Positions 9,829-19,601 of a stretch of DNA of 64,000 nt are shown in pieces. Numbering within the stretch: the stretch's first letter is position 1; every line of letters starts with the position of its first letter. Both the position numbers and the translations under genes were made by a program. The notes beneath the pieces were generated by a model. That model did not search any database. It had not been told where the DNA came from and saw only the letters and a program-made list of their open reading frames with translations. The stretch comes from an uncultured Lachnospiraceae bacterium (GTDB lineage: Bacteria; Bacillota; Clostridia; Lachnospirales; Lachnospiraceae), in NCBI GenBank assembly GCA_946407725.1, contig CAMJPM010000001.1, positions 45,868 to 109,867 on the forward strand, given 5' to 3'.

Positions 9829-11192
9829 TTCAACCTGAATATTATATCCGGATCCACCACCACAGTGTATCCCCTTTCCCTTACCCTGTCACACATTTTG
9901 AAAGGATCCCTGTCAATAAGCCCCGCAAGCTCCCTCCTTATGGCAAAGGCGTGGATACTTACGGCTTCAGTCTCCCGTGTCATGGATGCCCTGTGCATAT
10001 AACCCGAAAACCTGTAGTCTATTTTACCATATTCCGGAATTCTCCTGCCATCCTTATCCTTTATGTATCCGTTGGAAACAGTACGCCCGGTCCTGCCGAT
10101 TATCCTGGCTCCCACGATACCCACTTCACTTCTTGCAAAATACCCGGCCAAACATTTTTCGTAGTCCGCAGTAAGGGGATTAAGACGGGAATCCAGAAAC
10201 AGGATACAGCTTTCACTTTCCGCCTTTACCTGGGAATAAACGGGATGGAAAAAACCCCTGTGGGGGGAATCCTTTACCACGGCCCCTATGCCCCTTCTGA
10301 TAAAATAATCCTGTACCGCCTTTCTGCCGCTGTCATAGGCGTACAGCTTGTTTAAGGGATTTCCCGCAGTGGATGAGGGGGTAAGCCTCCAGTGATAGAG
10401 TATCTTGTCCACATGGACTATCTTCTCGCGAGGTACGATTTCTGAAAGCCTGAGAATGAGATCATGGTCCTGGGCCCCGTCAAATTCGCTCCGAAGCCCC
10501 TTAAGCTCACGGAGCAGCGTCTTTCTCACCGTTAAAAGGTGGCAGATATAGTTATTTGAGAGCAGCAGATCCAGATTGAAGTCCGGCTTTCTGTTGGGGC
10601 AGAAATAACGGTCGGAAAGGCTGTCATACTTGTCCTCGTCAGTATAGATAACATCAGCGCCAAGAGCCGCCGCCTTTGCGGTTTCAAGCAAAGCATCGGG
10701 AGAAAGCAGGTCATCATGGTCAAGAAAAGACACATATTCCCCTTCCGCCTCCTTTATGGCCTCATTGGTATTCTCCGATATTCCCCGGTTTTCCTTAAGT
10801 TTCCTGTATTTTATCTTAAGACTGATACCCGGATCCTCCGCATATACCTTCACTACCTCATATATACTGCTGTCACTGCCGGCATCGACTATCACGGTTT
10901 CAAAGTTCTTATAGCTCTGTACCGCAAGGGAGTCCAGAAGATGTGCAAAATCATCCATATCCGGCCCGAAAACCGGAATTACCACGCTGATCACAGGAGC
11001 GTTTTCCGGTATCTCCTGATCCTCTCCCGGAATATAGGGGGGTAACTTGTCCCTTTCTAAAGAGTATTTCCGGTCCCCGGCACTTTCCTTTATACCCTCC
11101 GCTATCCGGAAAAGTGCGGCCTTCACCCCGTTTCTTCCCGTATAGTCTTTTATTTTTACGATATTTTCCCGTACTGTCTTAGGATCCATCAC
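9825..11192 (-). CDS. Family 2 glycosyltransferase
   Basis: ISVVIPVFGPDMDDFAHLLDSLAVQSYKNFETVIVDAGSD, LDHDDLLSPDALLE, DAQDHDLILRLSE-type motifs. Confidence 0.92.
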   Translation of the reverse strand: MMDPKTVRENIVKIKDYTGRNGVKAALFRIAEGIKESAGDRKYSLERDKLPPYIPGEDQEIPENAPVISVVIPVFGPDMDDFAHLLDSLAVQSYKNFETVIVDAGSDSSIYEVVKVYAEDPGISLKIKYRKLKENRGISENTNEAIKEAEGEYVSFLDHDDLLSPDALLETAKAAALGADVIYTDEDKYDSLSDRYFCPNRKPDFNLDLLLSNNYICHLLTVRKTLLRELKGLRSEFDGAQDHDLILRLSEIVPREKIVHVDKILYHWRLTPSSTAGNPLNKLYAYDSGRKAVQDYFIRRGIGAVVKDSPHRGFFHPVYSQVKAESESCILFLDSRLNPLTADYEKCLAGYFARSEVGIVGARIIGRTGRTVSNGYIKDKDGRRIPEYGKIDYRFSGYMHRASMTRETEAVSIHAFAIRRELAGLIDRDPFKMCDRVRERGYTVVVDPDIIFRLK

Positions 11193-12619
11193 AATTCTTC
11201 CAGTATTTTCAAAGCGTTCAGAATAAAGCCCATTACCTTACGCGGTCTGTCCATGTGAAGAGGCAGCATGGAGAGGAAAAGCGAACACTCAAAGAGCCTG
11301 ACCGTCTTTACATCAATTCCAGTCTCCTTTAGCTTATCTTCAAATATACTGCGGTATTCCCTTATATCATGATCCAGGGTGAGACCAAGCTTCATATCGG
11401 AATTTAAGCTTATGGCATAGAGGCCGCTGTTTATAAAATCATACTGTCCCGAAACCGAGTGGGAAAGCTTTGCTATATCATAGAGAGGATCCGAATAGAT
11501 ATCCTTTTCCGACACCGCACCTCTGGGATCTATGAGCCGCATCAGGTTCGCATCCGCCGAATAGAGGATATTTGAAAAACAGAGGTCTCCGTGGCTCACG
11601 GTCTCACATAGTTCCTCCTTTGTCTTTCCTATCATGGCATCATATTTTTCCTCATAGCGGTTTACTATCTCGTCAATGCTGTGAAAATCCGTGCCGCTGG
11701 TAATAAAATTGCTGATCTTCGGAAAATCGGCATGTGCCTTCAGCTCATTTATCCTCTTCTCCACCTTATCTATGTATAAAAGCTTCCTCTTTTCGTAAAA
11801 CTCGTTCCAGGTGACCCTCTTTTTAACACGCTCCGATAAAAAGCGGAACACCAGATCCAGGATCTTTTTAAACTCATCTGTTGAAATGGCCCCGTGAACA
11901 TATCTTATTGCAAGATCCGTCATGTGATAACGCTGCATCTTATAGGAGGCGGTACCGCCCTCATCTTTGTACTCATAGGGGAGTACAAACCAGCTCCTCA
12001 TACTGTCCGGGAGCAGATAGTAAAAGCTGTATTCCGCACGTATCTTTTCCTTATTGCTGCTCCTCTTTATCACGGTATATTCATCACCGGAAAGGGAATT
12101 GAAAAATCTGGCTTCAAAGCCTCCGGTTATAAAGCTTAAAAAGCTCTCCTTTCCGGAGATATCAAGAAAAGCATCATTTTCAACATTATCTAATTCCCCG
12201 GCCTTCTCCCGTATGCTTTCAGGAGTACCGGCGTAGCGGATAAAGTCCTCCCTGCCGGAAAATATCATGGCCGCCGTATTGTCTCCCGCGCTGACACGGA
12301 AATTGCCGCCGGAAAAAGAGCACTTCCTCAATATGACCCCGAACTCCCCTTTATCCTTTATCATGCAGTCTGAAAAGATCAGCAGCACAGCTCTGTCAAA
12401 GACAGACTCATTCATCAGAGCCGGTGAGATATCTCCGTAATCCCTGATTTCCACGTTTACCCTGACCTTATCCGCAGCCTCCCTGACATTTTCCTCAAAG
12501 ATCTCCCTTAAGCGCTTTCTCCTGTATATAATCCTTCCAAAGGATTTTACCCCGGCGATCTCCCTTATATCATCTCCGGGTCTCAGCCTGTCATCATAGA
12601 TTATGATAATATCCTTCAT
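11189..12619 (-). CDS. Capsule-associated protein with C-terminal APH/choline-kinase-like phosphotransferase domain
   Basis: SHGDLCFSNILYSADANLMRLIDPRGA matches HGDxxxxN...IDPRG of APH-fold kinases; N-terminal ~170 aa not recognised. Confidence 0.65.
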   Translation of the reverse strand: MKDIIIIYDDRLRPGDDIREIAGVKSFGRIIYRRKRLREIFEENVREAADKVRVNVEIRDYGDISPALMNESVFDRAVLLIFSDCMIKDKGEFGVILRKCSFSGGNFRVSAGDNTAAMIFSGREDFIRYAGTPESIREKAGELDNVENDAFLDISGKESFLSFITGGFEARFFNSLSGDEYTVIKRSSNKEKIRAEYSFYYLLPDSMRSWFVLPYEYKDEGGTASYKMQRYHMTDLAIRYVHGAISTDEFKKILDLVFRFLSERVKKRVTWNEFYEKRKLLYIDKVEKRINELKAHADFPKISNFITSGTDFHSIDEIVNRYEEKYDAMIGKTKEELCETVSHGDLCFSNILYSADANLMRLIDPRGAVSEKDIYSDPLYDIAKLSHSVSGQYDFINSGLYAISLNSDMKLGLTLDHDIREYRSIFEDKLKETGIDVKTVRLFECSLFLSMLPLHMDRPRKVMGFILNALKILEEL

Positions 12620-13410
12620 GCTTTCGTCGGTGCCGCTCCTTTCTTTTCACTGTGCCAGACAGCAAAGAACACAACTGTCAGGATCAGGAAGATGCCTGAA
12701 CCCATTATGTTATAGACCGTTCCCATGCTGCTCTTTTCACCGGACAGAATGGAATTGATATAGCGGATAAATTCGTCTATGCCGAAATCCAGGCCAAAGG
12801 CGGTAAAAAACGCCTTCATTGCCGCAAATTCCATGCCCCATCCAAGAAGTGAGGATAAGAATACCAGCGGGCTCCTGCCCCTTATCAGCTTTCTTAAAAA
12901 GCTGTGCCAGGAATTGGCATTGTCAAGGGCAGCAAGGAGGGTCATGGCCCTTTGGGATCTTTTTTTCATTATGAGATACTTATTCAGATATCTGTAGGTA
13001 GGGGTAAAAAAGAAATAGCAGAAAAACAGCAGGATAAGTCCTGCAAACAGAAGCATCAGCACAGTATCCGCACCCCGTGCCGTCAGTACCTCAAAGGGCA
13101 GGGTAATGGCAAGAAGCGCCAGGGTGTCAAAAAACCGGTCTATCACCACCAGAAGTATTCCGGTCTTTAATAATCCCGTCATCCTTTTTACCGCCCATAT
13201 CCTGTACAGCTCTCCCAGCTTAAAAGGGATGATGAGATTTACAAATGTCGTCCTCACATAGAGAAAGAGAACGTCAAAAAAAGACAGCCCTTTTTCCTCC
13301 ATAAGGACCAGATAAAACCTTGTGAACTTAAAGACATGGGCCAGTGCAAAGAAGAAAAGCACGGGTCCTAAAAATACTGTATTCAGCCCGAAATTCAGGT
13401 AAAAACTCAT
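12616..13410 (-). CDS. Flippase-like / lysylphosphatidylglycerol synthase TM-region family protein
   Basis: Multi-TM; NLIIPFKLGELYRIWAVKRMTG...LLVVIDRFFDTLALL characteristic of the family. Confidence 0.65.
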   Translation of the reverse strand: MSFYLNFGLNTVFLGPVLFFFALAHVFKFTRFYLVLMEEKGLSFFDVLFLYVRTTFVNLIIPFKLGELYRIWAVKRMTGLLKTGILLVVIDRFFDTLALLAITLPFEVLTARGADTVLMLLFAGLILLFFCYFFFTPTYRYLNKYLIMKKRSQRAMTLLAALDNANSWHSFLRKLIRGRSPLVFLSSLLGWGMEFAAMKAFFTAFGLDFGIDEFIRYINSILSGEKSSMGTVYNIMGSGIFLILTVVFFAVWHSEKKGAAPTKA

Positions 13411-14192
13411 CTGATCTCCTCTGCCCTGTATTCCTCTGTCACCTTATCCCGGTATTCCCCTTTTATCACATCGGGATCCTTTATAAAATCAAACATCATC
13501 TTAAGCACGGTAACCGCCTGGCTCCAGAGCTTCACATTGGACACCTGGTCTGTCTCCCTCCAGGAAATAGGGAAGAAACGGCACTTCTGGTCATAGTACT
13601 TCAATGCCAGCACCATGCAGTAATTAAACATCAGATTGTCGGGGAATTTAATATAAAATCTGTCCTTCAGCATGGAAACGTCATACATGTTAAGACCGCT
13701 TCCCAGGTCAAACACCCGTCTTCCCGTTGCAAAGGCAAAGAGAAAATCATAGACGATATTTCCCATGGTCCGCAGGGCTGAATAACCGTAAAGCCTGCTG
13801 CCCCTCATAAATCTGGCGCCAAGGACACAGTCGTAGAACTCATAATACTTCTTTTTGAAAACCGGGAGAAAATCCCTGATATTCCCCTGATCATCGCCGT
13901 GAAGTATCACCGCATGGGTAAAGCCGTTATTTATGGCATAGTCAAAGGCCACCTTCTGGGAGCCTCCAAGTCCGTAATTTTCCTCATTCCTGAAGAGCTT
14001 TAAGGGGAGATCCCCATGCTCCCTCTGAAACGTAAGGACAGCTTCCTCCGTACCGTCCGTGCTTCTGTTATTAATGACTATCACTTCATCAATATAGCCC
14101 ATCACCTCACTGTCAAGCTGTGACAGTACCCTTACTATCTGCTTTTCACAGTTATAGGCCGGTATAAAAAGCAATATCTTTTCTTTTTCCAC
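13407..14192 (-). CDS. Family 2 glycosyltransferase (dolichyl-P-mannose synthase-like)
   Basis: ILLFIPAYNCEKQIVRVLSQL, VINNRSTDGTEE, HGDDQGNIRDFLPVF, GARFMRGSRLYGYS. Confidence 0.9.
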   Translation of the reverse strand: MEKEKILLFIPAYNCEKQIVRVLSQLDSEVMGYIDEVIVINNRSTDGTEEAVLTFQREHGDLPLKLFRNEENYGLGGSQKVAFDYAINNGFTHAVILHGDDQGNIRDFLPVFKKKYYEFYDCVLGARFMRGSRLYGYSALRTMGNIVYDFLFAFATGRRVFDLGSGLNMYDVSMLKDRFYIKFPDNLMFNYCMVLALKYYDQKCRFFPISWRETDQVSNVKLWSQAVTVLKMMFDFIKDPDVIKGEYRDKVTEEYRAEEIR

Positions 14193-14204
14193 AGCGTCAC
14201 CTCT

Positions 14205-15302
14205 TTATATCCCGTCATATATCACCGGAATGTACTTCTCTCCGGTGGAAAAATCCGTAATCTCCGGATCCTGTCTGGTTTTTGCAAAATATGCCCCGTT
14301 CCTTGCCGCGTCAGCCCCGAGAAGATTGAGCGCAGCCTGGTCGTAGTGGTATTTATCCACCATGTGGTCATCACCCACTCCCGAAAGCAGGGTGGAGACC
14401 AGGACAAAACGGGGATCGGTTCTGCAGAGCTCCGTCTGAAGATCCGCTATTCTCTTAAAGGCCTCGTGCTTTCCCTTCTCTCCGCCGATCCTTATCATCA
14501 GGAACTTATCTATCCCCGACATGAATAGCCGGGATGAAAACACATTAATGTCCGCTAAATACTGCTCATCCGGGATATTTTCAAGTACATCATTCTCTCC
14601 CTGCAGAAAAATGAGAAACTGGTTACCTACTGTATAACCGTTTTCCGTAAGCCACTCCTTGGCCCTTAAAAACCTGTCCGTCACCTCTGTACAGACCGCA
14701 TCCGACGCAAAATAAGCCGAACTCATGCCGCCCTTGGACGCAGACACCGCTATAACCGGAGTACCCGTTTCCTCATACCAGGTATTTACGAATGATGTGA
14801 CCAGCGTCCCCCTCTTCATATAGAGGTCATTCATTATCTCGGTGTTTTCATATATACCGAAGGGTTCCACCAGAGTGTAGAGCTTTGTGGGATCCGAAAC
14901 GGAGCGGAATTCCGCCCCTGCGCCGTCAGTTACCCTTCCGGCTTCCCCGGCGTCTCCCCCGTATCCCGACATATTGCTCTGCCCGGCAAAAACTATGAGA
15001 TCCACGATCCGGTCTTCTTTTTTATCCTCTAAAAGCTCCTCTGTTTCCGCCTCAGCAATGGAGCTTTTTATTTCCGGATCCATCTCTTTAACCGGCTCTC
15101 TCTCCGGTTCCGCCACTATCACCTCTCCGGGCATATCTGCAAGGATGCTTCCCTTTACGGTTCCGTTCTTTACCGTGCTCCTGTCTCCCGGAATACCGTT
15201 CCAGGAAATAAAAACAGCGGCTGCTGCGGAAACACACGCCGCAAGGAGCAATAAACCCATGATGATGAAGGCAGTCTTTCTTTTTTTATCCCTTTTTCTC
15301 AA
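14205..15302 (-). CDS. Membrane-anchored SASA-type (sialate O-acetylesterase-like, SGNH) carbohydrate esterase
   Basis: N-terminal TM; DLIVFAGQSNMSGYGGDAG, AVSASKGGMSSAYF, FLIFLQGENDVLE, DDHMVDKYHYDQAALNLLG. Confidence 0.82.
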   Translation of the reverse strand: MRKRDKKRKTAFIIMGLLLLAACVSAAAAVFISWNGIPGDRSTVKNGTVKGSILADMPGEVIVAEPEREPVKEMDPEIKSSIAEAETEELLEDKKEDRIVDLIVFAGQSNMSGYGGDAGEAGRVTDGAGAEFRSVSDPTKLYTLVEPFGIYENTEIMNDLYMKRGTLVTSFVNTWYEETGTPVIAVSASKGGMSSAYFASDAVCTEVTDRFLRAKEWLTENGYTVGNQFLIFLQGENDVLENIPDEQYLADINVFSSRLFMSGIDKFLMIRIGGEKGKHEAFKRIADLQTELCRTDPRFVLVSTLLSGVGDDHMVDKYHYDQAALNLLGADAARNGAYFAKTRQDPEITDFSTGEKYIPVIYDGI

Positions 15303-15729
15303 TAAATATCTTCCTGGTGATAAAGTTGTAGACCATTACAACCCCGGTTGCAAATATCTTTCCCAGCGTTTCTTTATATTTCCAGAGCAGTCCGTTGAAG
15401 CCCTGCTGAAGAAAGACCACGTTATCAAATACCGCCAGCACTCCAAGTATCAGGATCTCATTTAACGCAAGACCTATAAGGGAGAGCACGGCAAAAACAG
15501 TAAACTCCTTCTTCCTGTCCATGTTCTCATCATGGACAAAGACAAACTTCATGCTGGTGAAATAATTGAAAATAAGGGATATGGTAAAACCGAAGAAGGC
15601 TGCAACTGCCACTGTTGTCTTCGCGTTGCCGAAACATGCTATGATCAGTGTATATATGGCAAAGTCTATCAGGAATGAAAGACCTCCCACCACTCCGAAT
15701 TTCAATATCTGTTTAATTAATTTATTCAT
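15286..15729 (-). CDS. GtrA family membrane protein
   Basis: KQILKFGVVGGLSFLIDFAIYTLII, FNYFTSMKFVF, NFITRKIFIF-like end. Confidence 0.88.
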   Translation of the reverse strand: MNKLIKQILKFGVVGGLSFLIDFAIYTLIIACFGNAKTTVAVAAFFGFTISLIFNYFTSMKFVFVHDENMDRKKEFTVFAVLSLIGLALNEILILGVLAVFDNVVFLQQGFNGLLWKYKETLGKIFATGVVMVYNFITRKIFIEKKG

Positions 15730-15786
15730 TGCTCCAATTCCAATCCTCTTTTGGAAACGTAATTGAGCGTGATCCGATATCGGTTC

Positions 15787-16494
15787 CTACAGTATCCGGT
15801 TCAGCTTTGCAAAATCCCTGAGGGCATTCCTGCCTATTCCGATTATCCGTTTCATATTTATGGAATTAACTCCCCCCTGTCTGGGCCTGAAGGTAATGGG
15901 GATGTATTTTATCGCTCTGTTATGCTTTGTAAAGGCCACGGTAAGAAGCACATTTGTGAGAAAATAGTCTTTGGGCACGTATCTCAGCTCACGCTTCAGG
16001 GTCTCAGCCTTCATAAGCCTGAAGGGGGTATTGGCATCCTCCACCCACACATGAAAGCATAAGAAAACCACTGCTTTAAGTATCTTTGTGACCAACACCC
16101 TGGACAGACCGTCCTGACGGCTCTTCCTGGAGCCTATTACCATATCGTAGTGCCGCCTGCACCTGAAGAATTCTTCAAATTCCCCGGGATTTGTCTGTCC
16201 GTCGGAATCTGTCTGGAACACATAATCAGCCCCTTCTGAGACGGCATACTTATAACCGCAGAGGACAGTCCCTCCGTGCCCGGAATTTTCTTTGCTTTTT
16301 ACAATGAGCTGTGGTCTTGTCTTCTGTTCTTCCTTAATGACATTTAAGGTTCCGTCACGGCTGCCGTCATTTACTATCACGAGCCTTGATCCTTCCCCGG
16401 CCATGACCGCTATGGGATACCAGTCATTTATCACATTCCTGATATTTGCTTCTTCATTATAAGCCGGAATGATTATATAGAGTTTATCCTGCAT
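15787..16494 (-). CDS. Family 2 glycosyltransferase (DPM1/GtrB-like)
   Basis: YIIIPAYNEEANIRNVINDW, VIVNDGSRDGTLNV, FQTDSDGQTNP, PITFRPRQGGVNSIN. Confidence 0.92.
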   Translation of the reverse strand: MQDKLYIIIPAYNEEANIRNVINDWYPIAVMAGEGSRLVIVNDGSRDGTLNVIKEEQKTRPQLIVKSKENSGHGGTVLCGYKYAVSEGADYVFQTDSDGQTNPGEFEEFFRCRRHYDMVIGSRKSRQDGLSRVLVTKILKAVVFLCFHVWVEDANTPFRLMKAETLKRELRYVPKDYFLTNVLLTVAFTKHNRAIKYIPITFRPRQGGVNSINMKRIIGIGRNALRDFAKLNRIL

Positions 16495-16516
16495 CGGAAG
16501 TCCTCCCGGTCAGTCT

Positions 16517-17695
16517 TTACTGACGCTGTCCCTGTTTACGGAAAAATGATATATACAGAACAAGGAACACATAATATAATCCCGCTGCTGTGTACAATGC
16601 AAAGCGGCTTTCATTGAATATCCTGATCACGAAATAGAAATAAATGAGAAGCACCAGGTACAGTACCCCGATAATGATCTCCGGTCTGTCCGGCTTTTTC
16701 CCATCCGTACCCTTAAAGGTCAGCCCTGATAAAAGCGTTCCGCAGGACACTGCCGACAGCACAAAGAAATCGTAGATCCTGTGGTACGTCATTATAAGGC
16801 TGAAAAGAATGAGCAGGGCAAAAAATCTGTTGTCCTCCTTTGCCGGAAGAATAAAGGCCATTGCCAGACATCCGGCCATTATAAGTGCCGTAAACAAAAG
16901 GCCTGCGGACGTTCCTCCCGAAAGCGCCCCGATATCTATGGATCCCTCCCCGGAAAGCAGTGAGGACACCTGAAGGGGCTGCCTTATCATGTCAATATAG
17001 CTTTTTTTCAGCATCACCGCCCCCACAAAGGTAAGAAGAACATGGGGTATTAGAGATACCAGAAACTCAGTATATTTCCTTTTATATAAAAAATACAACG
17101 CCAGGGGCGCAGTAAGAGTATACTTAAAATACGAGACCGAAAGCGAAAGCCCGGATATTATACCATTTCCTCTCTCCGAAAGATACATCGAAAGCAGGAA
17201 AAAGAAGAATGCGAACAGCGTATGCTGCCCCACTCCCAGCTGATTCCTGAAGGGCATACCGGCAGCTGTCAAAAGCATCAGCATATTAAAGACATCCCTG
17301 TCCATTTCCTTTAAGAAGGTCTTACGGAGAAGCACGCATATTCCTACGGAAAACAGGAGATTTAGAATGAGCCATGCCGTTCTGGCCGCCTTATAGGGCA
17401 GGAATGTCAGGGGAAATAAAAGCATAAGGAGACTCGGAAACTGATTGGCCTCCATTTTCTGGGGCGCCCCCGCCTCCCGGAAAACCCGGTAAAACTCCCC
17501 GACAGGGCTGTTTTCCAACGCCCCGGTGGGTTCCAGGCTCTCCTCATAGGGATTTATTCCGCACCGGAGAGCCAAGGCGGCGTCATATTGAAAATCCTGA
17601 CTGAAATGCAGGGCGTTTTTAGCGCCCTGCAGAACCGAGACGGCAGCCATAAGAAATAATATTATGTAAACCGCCGTCTTAATATGCTTTTTCAT
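16517..17695 (-). CDS. Polytopic glycosyltransferase, GT87/DUF2029-like
   Basis: Multiple TMs; NQFPSLLMLLFPLTFLPYKAARTAWLILNLL; SYFKYTLTAPLALYFLYKRKY. Confidence 0.65.
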   Translation of the reverse strand: MKKHIKTAVYIILFLMAAVSVLQGAKNALHFSQDFQYDAALALRCGINPYEESLEPTGALENSPVGEFYRVFREAGAPQKMEANQFPSLLMLLFPLTFLPYKAARTAWLILNLLFSVGICVLLRKTFLKEMDRDVFNMLMLLTAAGMPFRNQLGVGQHTLFAFFFFLLSMYLSERGNGIISGLSLSVSYFKYTLTAPLALYFLYKRKYTEFLVSLIPHVLLTFVGAVMLKKSYIDMIRQPLQVSSLLSGEGSIDIGALSGGTSAGLLFTALIMAGCLAMAFILPAKEDNRFFALLILFSLIMTYHRIYDFFVLSAVSCGTLLSGLTFKGTDGKKPDRPEIIIGVLYLVLLIYFYFVIRIFNESRFALYTAAGLYYVFLVLYISFFRKQGQRQ

Positions 17696-19419
17696 GAAGC
17701 CAGCTTTTTAATAACCTCTTCCTTAAGCTCCTCGAGCCTCTTTTCGGAATCCTCAAGGCTTGTTCCCTTAACTCCCATGTAGAACTTTATCTTGGGCTCT
17801 GTGCCGGAAGGACGTACACAGCACCAGGAATTGTTGTCCAGGTCAAAATAGAGCACATTGGAGGAAGGAAGTCCTGTCTTCTTTTCCTCTCCGGTCTCCA
17901 TATTCACAGCCTTATCAGCCTTGTAATCCCTGAATTCCTTTACCTTAAGACCGGCAAACTCCTTGGGAGGGTTATTCCTTATCCTCTCCATTATGCCCTG
18001 GATTTCCTTTGCCCCGTCAATACCCTTTAAGGTAACTGTATGTATTCCTTCGCGGTAATATCCGTATTTCTTATAGATATTCAGCATCTGGTCCCATACG
18101 GTAATGCCGTTTTTCTTACACCAGGCGGCAACCTCTGCAAGACACATCACTGCGTCTACCGCATCCTTGTCTCTGGCGTGGGTTCCAACTAAACATCCGT
18201 AGGATTCCTCATATCCGAATACATATTCATAGGTATTCTGCTCTTCAAACCACTTTATCTGCTCTCCGATATACTTAAATCCGGTGAGGACCTCGATAAG
18301 CTTCTGCTTATACTCCTCTGCTATGGGATCTATCATATTTGATGAAACTATGGTCTTTATTACCGCTCCGTTTTCCGGAAGGGCTCCTGTCTCCTTTAAT
18401 TCCCTGATACGGTATTCGGCAATGAGTATTCCCGACATATTTCCGGTGAAGGGCATATATTCTCCCGTTGCGGAATCCTTTGCATAGATACCAAGCCTGT
18501 CAGCGTCGGGATCTGTGGCCATAACAATATCCGCATCCTTTTCCTTAGCCAGCTTTAAGGCAAGGGTAAAGGCCTTGGGATCCTCGGGATTGGGATAATC
18601 GAGGGTCGTAAAGTCGGGATCCGGAAGCTCCTGCTCGGGAACCACATAGACGTTTTCAAATCCCAGCTCCTCCAATACCCGCCTTACAGGCACATTTCCG
18701 GTGCCATGGAAAGGAGAATAGACGATCTTTATATCCTTTGACATCTCCTTAATCACATCGGGATGGATTATAAGCTTCTTTAATTCCGCTATATATTTAT
18801 CGTCAATATCCTTGCCGATTACATTGTAGAGACCGGCTGCCTTCGCTTCCTCCATGTCCATGGTCTTTGCTTCGCTGAAATCCTTTATGGCAGCCACTTC
18901 ATTTACAATATCCGTGTCCCTGGGTGAGGTAACCTGGGCACCGTCCTCCCAGTAAGCCTTATATCCGTTGTATTCAGGCGGATTGTGGCTGGCAGTTATC
19001 ACTATTCCCGCGGTACACTTTAAATACCTGATGGCAAAGGACAACTCGGGGGTGGGCCTGAGTGAATCAAACACATAAGCCTTTATTCCGTTTGCCGCCA
19101 GACAGAGTGCTGCAACATCGGCAAATTCCGGTGACATCCTGCGGCAGTCATAGGCTATGGCTACGCCCTTATCTCCCGTGCCTTCTTTAAGGATGTAATT
19201 CGCCAGTCCCTGGGTGGCCCTTCTCACCGTATAGATATTCATACGGTTTGTTCCCGCTCCTATAATACCCCTTAAGCCTCCGGTACCAAATTCCAGATCC
19301 TTATAGAAGCGCTCTTCGATCTCGCCTTCGTCATCCTTGATGGCGAGGAGCTCCGCCTTGGTCTCCGCGTCGAAATAATCGTCATTCAGCCAGTACTCAT
19401 AGTTTTGTTTGTAATCCAT
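17692..19419 (-). CDS. pgcA: Phosphoglucomutase/phosphomannomutase family phospho-sugar mutase
   Basis: FGTGGLRGIIGAGTNRMN, GIVITASHNPPEYNGYKAYWEDGAQ, ATDPDADRLGIY, CVRPSGTEPKIKFYMGV. Confidence 0.93.
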   Translation of the reverse strand: MDYKQNYEYWLNDDYFDAETKAELLAIKDDEGEIEERFYKDLEFGTGGLRGIIGAGTNRMNIYTVRRATQGLANYILKEGTGDKGVAIAYDCRRMSPEFADVAALCLAANGIKAYVFDSLRPTPELSFAIRYLKCTAGIVITASHNPPEYNGYKAYWEDGAQVTSPRDTDIVNEVAAIKDFSEAKTMDMEEAKAAGLYNVIGKDIDDKYIAELKKLIIHPDVIKEMSKDIKIVYSPFHGTGNVPVRRVLEELGFENVYVVPEQELPDPDFTTLDYPNPEDPKAFTLALKLAKEKDADIVMATDPDADRLGIYAKDSATGEYMPFTGNMSGILIAEYRIRELKETGALPENGAVIKTIVSSNMIDPIAEEYKQKLIEVLTGFKYIGEQIKWFEEQNTYEYVFGYEESYGCLVGTHARDKDAVDAVMCLAEVAAWCKKNGITVWDQMLNIYKKYGYYREGIHTVTLKGIDGAKEIQGIMERIRNNPPKEFAGLKVKEFRDYKADKAVNMETGEEKKTGLPSSNVLYFDLDNNSWCCVRPSGTEPKIKFYMGVKGTSLEDSEKRLEELKEEVIKKLAS

Positions 19420-19527
19420 AATCTGTCGATGCCGCTCCTTTCTTGTTAACCTGTTCCCACCGACTTTGCAAAAGCGGTTCTCCGATATTATACCACATTT
19501 CTGAAATAATGGAATGTTTTTGACCCT

Positions 19528-19577
19528 GGGGGACGGGGTTTATGGGTCATTTTTTGGACCACTATCCACGTCCCCGT
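19528..19577 (+). repeat. REP-like dispersed repeat, copy A
   Basis: GGGGGACGGGGTTTATGGGTCATTTTTTGGACCACTAT (38 nt) identical to 24747-24784; GGGGACG...CGTCCCC imperfect inverted ends. Confidence 0.75.
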
Positions 19578-19601
19578 GGTTCATCTGTATCCTCGTTTGT
19601 T

